Source: Cafeteria roenbergensis
Taxonomy: Eukaryota; Sar; Bigyra; Bicosoecida; Cafeteriaceae
Length of the DNA: 64,000 nucleotides
Direction of reading: 5' to 3'
Assembly (NCBI GenBank): GCA_008330645.1
Contig: VLTN01000013.1
Coordinates: 496,001-560,000, forward strand
Shown: positions 23,017 through 32,501 of the stretch, one piece after another
How positions within the stretch are numbered: position 1 is the stretch's first letter
Layout: each line of letters starts with the position of its first letter
The notes under the pieces: model-generated
What the model was told of the DNA's origin: nothing
Database searches by the model: none
What the model saw: the letters and a program-made list of their open reading frames with translations, nothing else
Position numbers and translations under genes: made by a program

Positions 23017-24413
23017 TCACTGGGCCTGCTTGCCCTTCTTGCCCTTCTTGCCCTTCTTCGCCTTCTTGGCCTTCTTGCCGGGGGCGGCCACAGCAGCGGC
23101 AGCAGGCGCGGGCTTCTCGGCAACGCCCGCGGGCTCGCCGGCCTCCAACTCGCCGCCCTTGGCGAAGGCGTTGGGCGCCATCTCATCCTTGCCCCAGCGC
23201 ACGCGCTTGGCCCCCGGGCCCTGCTCGTCGCTGTCGCTGGAGCCGCTGTCCTCCTCGTCGCGAGCCTCCGCGCTTCGCTTGCGGCGGCGAGACTCAACCT
23301 TGCGCTGGTGGGCGTCGGCGGCGCGCTCCGCAGCGGCGTCCACGCCCTCCTCCTCCTCCTCCTCCTCCGCCTCGTCCTCCACCTGCCGCACCTTGGGCGA
23401 CGCCTCCTCGTCGTCGCTTCCGGGCGAAGGCATGCCCATGCGCTGCCTCAGCTTGGCAACCAGAGCCATCATCATCGCGTCTCCGGCCGCAGTGTGCTCG
23501 CCCTCCTCCTCGCCGACGCTCTCCTCCTCGTCGTCGTCCTCGTCGTCCTCGTCGTCGTCGTCGCCCCCAGCCCCGGCCTGCATGCGGGCCAGCAGCGCTT
23601 GCATCATCGCCGCCTGGACAGCGCTCTTCGCATCGGACACGTCGCCGCCCGCGCTGTCCACAAACTCCCCGTCCTCGTCGTCCTCGTCGTCCTCGTCGTC
23701 GTCCTCGTCGTCGTCCTCCTCCTCGCCAGACTCTTCAGACTCGTCCTCCTCCTCGTCACCCTCTTCTCCAGGGTACGTGTCCACCGCGCGCGCCATCTCG
23801 TAGGCGTCCTGGGTCAGCTCGATGTACCCAGTCACGTGCACGCGGCACCACGGAAGGCCCTTGTCAGCAACCAGCTTGCTCTCGCCCGGCTCGCCATCCG
23901 CCGCGGCGGCGGCAGGGGCGGCCTCGGCGTCGCTGTCCGAGTCGCTGTCCGAGTCGCCGTCCGAGTCGCTGTCGCTGGCCTCGCTGTCGCTGCCGTCCTC
24001 GGCGTAGAGGGTGTCGACCAGAAGCTGGCGGACGGCCTTGTCCGAGAAGCGCCGCTGCAGCACCGCGATGATGCAAGGAGAGGCGGGCCCGACAGACACG
24101 CTGAGGGTCCGCTGCGGCTCCGACGGGTTCAGAACCGCGATCAGGCTCGGGCACATGGTTCCGTCGCTGTCTTCCGCCACAAGCCACACGTTGTATGGGC
24201 CATCCAGGCCGCGGTCCTCCGCAACCAGGTTGCGGAGCGTCAGCGAGGTGTGCTCGGGCACAGTGAATCGCACCGGCTTGCTCTCAGAGACGACCAGGCC
24301 TGCGCCGGAATTCAAAGCAGCACGGGCAGATTTGCTAGTCCGTGACAACGCGACCCCTCCGAAGTGCCGAGCGCGGATCCCGCAATCACAGCCAGCTCAC
24401 TGAAGAAAGACAT
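23017..24413 (-). CDS. Nucleoplasmin-like (NPL/HD2-type) acidic nuclear protein
   Basis: Exon 1 (24413-24401) encodes only MSFF plus one base; exon 2 is 24299-23017. The joined start, MSFFSLVVSESKPVRFTVPE, lines up with the FWGxEVxxGKP start of plant HD2 proteins and FKBP-type nucleoplasmin-like domains. It is followed by beta-strand-like segments to CRVHVTGYIEL (about residue 150). After that come long Asp/Glu tracts, two MMQALLARMQ/MMMALVAKLRQRM helices, and a Lys-rich end (KKAKKAKKGKKGKKGK) that should act as a nucleolar or nuclear signal. Such proteins are histone chaperones. I see no FKBP peptidyl-prolyl isomerase domain. The 431-residue length is dominated by acidic tracts. The 13-bp first exon rests on phase and homology, not on transcript evidence. 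Confidence 0.7.
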
Positions 24414-24687
24414 TGCTTCCTACTCTTGCTCGTCCCGCGGACTGGCACGAGGTGGCGCGCGCGGCACTCGCGCACAGCGCCCTGCGCGCTTCGCCGGGCA
24501 GAGCAGGAGTCGCTCTGCCGACTGCCTGTCGCGCCGGGCGACAGCTTGCCGGGGACGCAAGGCAGGGCTGCGGCCGAGCCCAGGCGCGCGCATCGCGTGG
24601 AGGCTTTCGTGTTTGTGCGGCGAGTGGCACGGCTCGCAAGGCACAGAACCCGCGTGCACGTCTCCTTGTTGGCAGCGCAGCCACCTC

Positions 24688-27268
24688 TCAGCGGCGGCGG
24701 CGGCGCGAGGCAGCGGCAGCAGACCCCCCAGCACGCTCGGCAGTGCGCGCCTTGAGCACCGCGATGCGTGACGCCTTTTCCTGCTGCTTGCGGCCGCGCA
24801 CGGCCTCCTTACGCGCGCGCTTGAGAGCGGCCCTGTCGTCCACCAGGGCCAGGTCGTCGTCCCCGTCCTTGCTCTTGGCCATGCGGCCCAAGCCGTCCTC
24901 GTCGCCGCTGTCGCTGCTCTCGCCTTCGCTGTCGTCATCGCTGTGCTCGTCCAGGCTGTCCCCTGCCAGCGAGTCCTCCTCGTCCTCGTCCCCGTCCTCG
25001 TCGCTCGAAGCGGCGGCTGCAGCGCGACGGGCGCGCTTGGCGCCCCGCTGCTTGGCCCTGGGCGCCTCGTCGCTGTCCTCGTCGCTGTCCTCGTCGCTGT
25101 CCTCGTCGTCGGACCGGGGCCGGGGCGCCCGGCGCCTCGCAGCGCCCTCCTCCCCGGCGCCGACGTCTTCAAGCTCGTCGTCAAAGTCCGACCCGTTGCT
25201 CGCCGCATCGTCGTCCTCCTCGTCGCTTCCAGCCTCGCCCCGCCCCGCCGCGTCCAGCTCCCGCCACATCTCCTCGGCCGCCTCTTCCTCGTCGGCCTCC
25301 TCTTCCCCGCGTGACCGCTTCGCGGGGGCGTAGAGGCCGCCCGCCGCTGCCGCCCCGCTGCCCACACCGGCCGCCGCCACGTCCTCCTCCCGCACGCCGT
25401 CGTCCTCCAGCGGCTCGTCCAGCTGCCCTTCCCGAGGCCTGCGGCTGAAGTGCTCCCCCACGGCGCCGTTGCGCCACCCGCCCTTGAGGCTGGAGATTCG
25501 GACCACGAGACCGAGCTTGTCGTCCTGGGACTCGGCCTCCCGGTGGTGGTCCGGCTTGCGAACGCGCCGCTCCCGGCTGAACAGCACCGCCTCCTGCCGC
25601 TGGCGCAGGTACACGCGGCGGACGAGGCAGCCCGTCTCGGCGTGGAACACGCGGACGCAGCGGTCCAGGCCGGCAGAGGCCACCAGGGGCATCGTCTCGT
25701 GGACGTCGACGGAGCGGATGGCGCCCGCGTGGCCGTGGTACCGTTGCACCACGCGGAGGCCCTTTCGCATCTCCAGGCGAGACAGCGCGCCCACCGTGTC
25801 GCCCACGAAGACGGAGCGGGCGAGCGGGTCGGCGGCGCAGCAGGTGAGCGCCCAGTCGCCCACGCGCTCGCGGTGGATCACGGCCTGGCGACGGGCGCGG
25901 GTGTCGTAGACGGAGACCTGCTTGTGGCGGGACACGGTGAGGACCACGGCGGAGGGGTGGCCGGCGGCAGGCCGCCAGTCGGCGTCGCGCAGCGGCAGGC
26001 GCGTGTCAGGGGCCACCGACACGAGCCGGCGGATGCACTGGTCCTTGATCTGCGCGTCGCTGAGGGCCTCCAGGGCGCGGGAGGGGGGGTGCGGCAGCGA
26101 GGAGTCGTACGTCCATGGCTCCAGCCCGGCCTCGTCGGAGCAGCCAGCGGCTGCCGCAGCGCCGTCGTCGGACGACGCGTCGTCGTCGTCGTCGTCGTCG
26201 TTGTCGCCGCCTGAGGCGTCCTCCGAGTCGCTCAGCTGGAGGGGTGCCCTGTCGAATGGGCGCGCGGTGGTGCCCCACTTGGCAGTGCGGGCCGCTGCGG
26301 CAGCGGCTGCGGCTGCAGACGCGCGCCCGCGGTGCCGGCGGCGGACGCCGCCCTTGGCTCCAGCAGCAGCGGCGGCTGCGGCGCCGGCGGCGGCGGGCTG
26401 GCCGGCCTCGTCGTCATCTGTGTCGTCGTCAGTGGCAGATTCGTACCGAGCGTCGAGCGCCGCCTGCGTCACGGGAGGCAAGGCGCCCTCGGGGGTGGGC
26501 CCCCGCGCGCCCAGGAATGTGATTCCCGACACCCACACAGGCAGCGCGCGGTCGAGCCAGTCGTGGTGCTGGCGCCGGGCCTCGAAGATGGGAGCGCCGG
26601 TCGCTGCCGAGGCCGACCGCGCCGACAGGTCCCACAGGCGCAGGAGCGTGTCCTTGCCTCCCGCGGCGGCGAGGGCGCCCCCCTCGTGGGGCAGCAGCGC
26701 GGCCGCGCTGATGTTCTTGCCGGCCGAGGCGGACCACGGGCACGACTCCAGCGCGGCAGACGCGGCGTCCTTGGCGAACACGCGAACAGTGCCGGCCTCC
26801 GATGCCAGAAACATGTGCCGCCTGCGCGCAAGCGAGCGGCGACGGCGGACGCAGCGCACGGCGGAAGGGAGCGTGGTGGACTGGCGCCCTCGGCGGGGGC
26901 TCCGCACGGCGGGTCGAGTGCGCGCGAAGGCAGCCAGGCGTGCCATGGCAAAAAAAACAGCGCCAGTCGCGCCAGGGCGGGAAAAGAACTCACCCTCCAA
27001 GCGTGTCCAAGTGCACTGCGTCCTTGGGAGCGTCCTCCGTGTCGTGCGTCCGCTCCATAGTCGACATGTCCCAGGTGCGCACGATGCCAGACGCGAGCGC
27101 GGCCGACACCGTGGACTCCGCGCCGTGAAGGCTCCCCGGGTTGCCCGTCCACGCAAGGCACTTGACCCCGTTCTTGCGCGCCTGCACGTGCCATTTCTGC
27201 ACGGTCTCGCGCTCCAGGCGGACCAGCTTGACGAGGCCGCACTCGTCGCCTGCGATAATTTTCACCAT
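24688..27268 (-). CDS. WDR74: WDR74/NSA1-like WD-repeat ribosome biogenesis factor
   Basis: WDR74 (yeast Nsa1) works with the AAA-ATPase NVL/Rix7 in nucleolar pre-60S maturation. Exons are 27268-26994 and 26821-24688 on the minus strand; the total is 802 residues. Family landmarks: GGKDTLLRLWDL, then PIFEARRQHHDWLDRALPVW (human has ARNVRNDWLDLRVPIW-like sequence), then HKQVSVYDTRARRQ, VFVGDTVGALSRLEMRKG and VASAGLDRCVRVFH. It is about twice the human length because of acidic, low-complexity insertions: one between the DWLD strand and the HKQV strand, and a long Asp/Glu/Ser tail with basic clusters typical of nucleolar proteins. Exon 1 carries the first propeller blade (GLVKLVRLERETVQKWHV). 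Confidence 0.85.
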
Positions 27269-27809
27269 GGCTCCCGGTCAGCCCTGTCGCCCCTGCAATG
27301 CTGGTCGAGCGTGAACTGGCTACCCTGCAGCCCGAGCACACAGGCCCAGCGGGAGTGGGCTCGAGAGAGGGGGGGGCGGGAACGAGCGCGGGGCGCCCTG
27401 GCAGAGCCGGCATGAAGGGTGCTTTGCTTGGCGGCGATTGCAGTCGCGGCACTGCGCCCGTGACTTTTAGCCAGCCGCATCAAGCAGGCCTGCCATTGGG
27501 CCAGCGAGGGGGCGATTGCGCGCAATGCCCGATGCGCGTAGGGTGCTGTGGGAAGCGGGCTGCGCGTCGGCGCGTCTGGCGGCACGCGCCCCATGTGCAA
27601 CCACGAACCACATCGCCGGCGAGTGGACGAGCGAGGGCCAAGCTGCCGATTTCGGGCCGCCAGGGTCACACATTTACGAAACCGCACACCCACCCTTCGC
27701 CCTGGTGGGAGTGCCACACGCAGAGCAGCTGAGAGGACACGCAGCTGTTCGCGGCACTGCCAACACGCGCGCCGTTGCGAACGTGCGGCGAGCGCGCAGC
27801 CGCCGACGC
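27269..27809. other. Spacer between WDR74 and Bax inhibitor-1
   Basis: A 541-bp gap holding the WDR74 promoter and the BI-1 3' end. I see no credible gene. It contains a GGCAGAGCC motif near 27401. Confidence 0.4.
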
Positions 27810-28895
27810 TCACTTGCGCTCCTTGCGCTCCTTCTTCTGGCTGTTCCGAATCAGGATGATGAGCACGCGCACGAAGATGTTCACGGCGTCGAGGAAGAGG
27901 CGCACGGCGGCGGTGGCGGCGTCGTCGGTGGTGAGCCTGCCTCCGGCGGCGAGCTTCTCGTCCGCGCGCGCGAGGAGGACCTGGGTGTCAAAGATGACGA
28001 ACCCGCAGAAGATGAAGAGGCCGAAGAACAGCTCAACGGTCATGAAGAGCGTGCGGGCGCCAAGGAGGGTGTTGATCATGCCGGCGAAGAACATCCAGCC
28101 GAGCGCCGACATGAGCATGCCGCCCAGGTACAGCATCGGACGGTCAGACGTCAGCATGGCGATGAAGGTGAAGGTCCCGAAGATGGCCACGGTCACCAGG
28201 GCGGCGGAGAGGACCAGGGCGGGGTCCACGTCAGCAGCGAGGCTGATGAGGGGCGCGAGGCTGGCGCCGACGGCGCCGCCGAAGGCCATGAGCATGCCGA
28301 TCTTGGCGCTACCCTGCGGGCGCGGGAAGCAGCGGCAGGCGGGGCAGGCGGGGCAGGGTGGGGTTGGCAAGGCTCTTGGGGCGGGCGGCTGCAAGAGTGA
28401 AGCGCCGACCGGCCGGTTCCTGCGCTTGCCCCACGTGGCGCGCACCGCCACAGCGACTCGGGAGGCCGCGGCAAGCGCGCCCAGCCCGGGCACCCCCGCT
28501 TCCTAGCGACCCGCAATCGGAGCCCCCCCAGGGTGGAGCGCAAGCGGGGCGCGGGGCGGCCGGTGGCACAGGCTGCGCCGGCTGTTTGCGATGCGCAGCT
28601 GCGAGAACATTGCGGAATCCCGCGAACTCACCGTGCTGTTCGCAACCGCGGCTCCCAGGAACGAGGTCGCCGCAAAGCAGAGAATGCGGCCGATGAAGCC
28701 AGACATCAGCCAGAGCATGCCCGGGATGAAGATGGCCGCCGCGCAGCCTGCCGAGGCGGTGGCAGCGGTGACTGCCAGGAGCACGTAGGTGGTCCTGAGG
28801 TGCTCCAGCACGCGCTCGTCAAGCACGGGGGTGCCCTTGAACACGTCCTTCCAATCGAAGTTCATCGAGCCAAGCGTCGAGTCGAGGACGTTCAT
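27810..28895 (-). CDS. TMBIM6: Bax inhibitor-1 (TMBIM6 family)
   Basis: BI-1 is an ER multi-pass membrane protein that leaks Ca2+ and restrains cell death. Exons are 28895-28632 and 28313-27810; the intron is phase 0 and the product has 255 residues, close to the family norm of about 240. The start matches the family pattern (MNVLDSTLGSMNFDWKDVFK; human begins MNIFDRKINFDALLKF). Six to seven helices follow. Family signatures are YLGGMLMSALGWMF and CGFVIFDTQVLLARADE, the second including the conserved pore-region acidic residues. The protein ends in a charged tail, KKERKERK, as in animals and plants. It is head to head with the GH3 gene, 221 bp apart. Confidence 0.92.
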
Positions 28896-29116
28896 GGCGC
28901 AGCGGGGGGTCGCCGGGGCGCGCAGGAGTGCCAAAGAATTTCACGACAGCGCGGCAATTCCCGTCAGATATTGCTCCCCGCGCAAGCAAGCGCGGCAGGG
29001 CAATCTGCGACAGGTCATGGGGAGTCCGTGCCCCCTTCCGCGCGCTGCCCACAGCTGCGAGCTCGAGGGACCTAGCGCCCCCTTCCGTACCCGCTCGGGC
29101 TTTCGCTCGGGACGCC
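28896..29116. promoter_or_regulatory. Short divergent spacer, probable shared promoter
   Basis: A 221-bp gap between divergent ATGs of BI-1 and the GH3 enzyme. It must hold both core promoters and 5' UTRs. Confidence 0.45.
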
Positions 29117-32100
29117 ATGCGTTGTGCCGCCTTTGCGCTCGCGTTGGCGGGCTTGCTGGCCAGCGCCTGTGCGGGCTCGCCGTGGCCTGCCGCCGCCAAG
29201 GCTAAAGCGCAGGCCATCGTGGCGCAGATGAGTATCGAAGACTGCGTTCACTTCACTCACGGGTGAGCCGGGAAGGGCCGCTCGCCCGCTGGTTCCCCCG
29301 TTGGGGGGCAGCCCCCCTCCACGGGCCGCCGCGATCTCGCGCCCAAGGTCTCGTGCTGCGGCAAGGGCAACCGGCGCCGGACCGCGCCCCCTCGAAGCGC
29401 GTGGCATGGCCCCCTGCGCGAATCCTTCCCGCGTTGCTGGCGGTGGCTGCGCGCACTGCGCCCTCGCCTCAGCTGCCTTGCTCTCGTGCCCAGCTCCCTC
29501 AGCATTCCGGGCTCGCCCGTTTCAGGTTGCCTTGATCTTCCGCTGCTGCGCTGTGCTGTGCTGTGCAAGTGCCTTCCGTGGCGCAGCTACGACCGCACCC
29601 CGAGCCAAAACTATGTTGGCGACGTGCCCAGCCTCACGGTCGGTGGCGTGACCATCCCAAACATGAACTTCGAGGACGGGCCGCAGGGCGTGGCGGACGG
29701 CACCACGCAGGTGACCGCCTGGCCGAGCGCGCTCTCCGTCGTGGCGTCGTGGGACGGCGACGCCATGTATGCCTTCGGCAAGGGCATGGCCACGGAGCAG
29801 TACATCAAGGGGACGAACGTCCTTCTCGGCCCCATGATCAACCTGGCGCGCGTGCCCCAGGGCGGCCGCAACTTCGAGAGCCAGGGCGAGGACCCCCACC
29901 TCGCTTCCAAGCTCGTCGTCCACGAGATCAACGGCATCCAGTCCATGCCCGTGTCCGCCTGCCACAAGCACTTCGTGAGTCGCGGCAAGCCGGCCCGGAC
30001 CCTGCCCTAGCGGCCACCGCGGTGGCCGGGCAGCGTTTGCCCCCGCCGTCATCCGCCCGCGCCGACGCCCCCGCCGTCCTCCGCCCGCGCCGACGCCCCC
30101 GCAGGTTGCCAACTCGCAAGAGTACCAGCGCCACTACGTCGTCGAGGTGCTCGACCGCCGCCTCCTCTGGGAGCTCTACTACCCCGCCTTCGCCGCCGCG
30201 ACCGACGCCGGATCGGGCGTCGTCATGTGCTCCTACAACCGCGTGCGAGTCATGAACGGCTCCCAGGCCATGTCCGGCGACACCTACGCGTGCGAGAACC
30301 CCGTCACCCTCGCCGACCTCAAGGATCGCATGGGCTTCGACGGTTTCGTCCAGAGCGACTGGGGAGCGTGAGACCCGCCGCACGCAGCGCGCCTCGTGCC
30401 GCGTGCCGCGCGCCGCGCGCCGCGCGCCGCTCCGGCTCCGCCCCCTGCCCCTGCCACCGCACGCCTTGGGCGCCGCAGCCGCTGATGCGCGTCGACGCTG
30501 CCTGGCAGTGCGCCTCGGCCCTGCTGCCTCGTTTGCGCTGGCGTCGGCTGCTGCCAGCGGCGGTGATGCCTGCCGCCTCGCGCCTGACCCCCTCGTGACC
30601 GGTCCCGCCCCTTGGCCGTGCGACGCAGCACTCACTCCACGGTCGACTCCGCCAAGAACGGCCTGGACCAGGAGATGCCAGGGTCTGACTACCTCGGGCA
30701 GGCGCTGCTTGACGCCGTGAAGGCAGGCACGGTCACTGAGGCGGAGGTGCGCGGCATGGCCACGCGCATCCTGACGACGTTCATCGCGCTCGACCTCGTC
30801 GACAGGCCCCCCACCGGAAACCTCAGCGCCAACGCCACCTCCGCCGCCCACAACAAGCTCGCTCGCACGCTGGCCGTGAACGGCACCGTGCTGCTCAAGA
30901 ACGACAAGAAGACCCTGCCAGTCAGCAAGCAGGGCCTCCGCAGCGTGGCGGTCATCGGCGACCTTAGCACTGTTACGGGCGGCGGGTCCGGCCACGTCAT
31001 CCCCCCCTACGTCGTCGACAGCCTCCAGGGCGTGTCTGACGCCCTCAACGGCCGCTTCCCCCGCCCCGCCAACTGCACTCTCCTCAAGGGGGTGGACTTC
31101 TACCAGCCGGGCAACCCCTCCGTGTCCGCCACCTCCGCCCAGGACTGTTGCGCTCAGTGCACCGCCAACAGCGGTTGCAACGCCTTCGCCTATGAGGCCA
31201 GCGGCACCTGCTGGCTCAAGCCCAACACCAACGGCCGGGTCGCAAACCCTAGCGTGATCGGCGGCATCTGCGCCCCGCTGCCCCCTGGCGCAGTCAACGT
31301 CACCTACAGCGACGGATCTGACCCCGCTGCCGCCGCCGCGCTCGCTGCGGCCGCTGACGTGGCCATCGTCGTCGTCGCCACCACTTCCTCAGAGGGGTCC
31401 GACCGCCCCTCGCTGGCTCTGCCGGCGGCGCAGGACGCTTACGTGGCGGCTGTGGCCAAGGCGCAGAGCAACACGGTGGTGGTGGTGCGCTCGCCTGGCG
31501 CCGTCCTGATGCCGTGGGTCGACGACGTGCCTGCCATCGTGGCGACCTTCATGCCCGGCCAGGAGGCCGGCCACGCCATGGCTGATGTGATCTTCGGCGA
31601 CGCGAACCCCTCCGGCCGCCTCCCCCTCACATTCCTCGCCAGCGAGTCAGACTCGTGGCTCACCAGCGAGGCCATGTACCCCGGCGTGAAGGACCCCAAC
31701 GGCAACCTGGCGGCGCACTACACCGAGGGCCTGGAGATGGGGTACCGCTGGATGGACGCCAAGAACATCGAGCCCCTCTTCCCCTTCGGCCACGGTCTGT
31801 CCTTCTCCTCCTTCGTGTACTCGGACCTTCAGGTCACCGGGTCCGTGTCCCCGACCAGCTCCGCGACCGTCAGCTTCACCGTGACCAACGCCGCCGGCCC
31901 CTCCGGCAGCGACGTTCCACAGCTCTACATCGCCTTCCCGCAGTCGGCAGGCGAGCCCCCCAAGCTGCTCCGCGGCTTCCAGAAGGTGTCCATGGGCCCC
32001 GGAGGCAGCGCGCGCGTGAGCCTCCCGCTCACGGCACGGGACTGCTCCATCTTCTCCAACGACAAGGACGACTTCGAGCTCGTCCCGGGCTCCTTCGGGG

Positions 32101-32162
32101 TGCTCGTCGGCGCCTCGTCGCGGGACATTCGCCTGCACGGCACCCTGTCAGTGCACGCCTGA
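29117..32162 (+). CDS. Secreted GH3 beta-glucosidase with inserted PAN/apple domain
   Basis: Exons 29117-29262, 29587-29974, 30105-30367 and 30629-32162 join to 776 residues. Residues 1-20 are a signal peptide (RCAAFALALAGLLASACAG). The GH3 TIM barrel follows (NMNFEDGPQGVADG, NLARVPQGGRNFESQGEDP, KHF). The nucleophile is Asp263 in GFDGFVQSDWGA. The alpha/beta sandwich carries the expected acid/base Glu521 in SSEGSDR. A C-terminal FN3-like domain ends the protein. GH3 enzymes remove glucose from beta-1,3 or beta-1,4 glucans in a double-displacement reaction. Residues about 412-482 are an inserted Cys-rich PAN/apple module (CCAQCTANSGCNAF then GTCWLK), at the loop where fungal GH3 enzymes carry PA14. 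It could bind carbohydrate or protein. All catalytic motifs are present. Confidence 0.9.
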
Positions 32163-32501
32163 GCCGGCGAGTCGCGCGCGCGCACGAATGAGCGCTGCCA
32201 AGCCCTCCTGCCCACGGCACGGCGCGCCAGCCAGCCGCCACCCCCGCTTCGACGCTGGAACGCACGCCACAAACACACGGGGCAGCACATGTGCGCACTC
32301 GCAACAGAAACGTTCAACGCCGCCAATCGCGTCGCGTGTTGAGATCGCTGGCTGCCACTGAGAGCACTCTGCGGAAGCTCGCATTCGCTCGGATGAACAG
32401 CGCGCGGAGCGTGCGCTCAGTGAGGGCGCGCAGCGGCAGCGCAGGCAGAGGCTGAATGCAGCGCCGGATTGGCGCTCAGCGGGGGGACACACACAGCCGC
32501 C
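32163..32501. other. Convergent spacer
   Basis: A 339-bp gap between the 3' ends of the GH3 and CFAP46 genes. Nothing recognisable in it. Confidence 0.5.
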
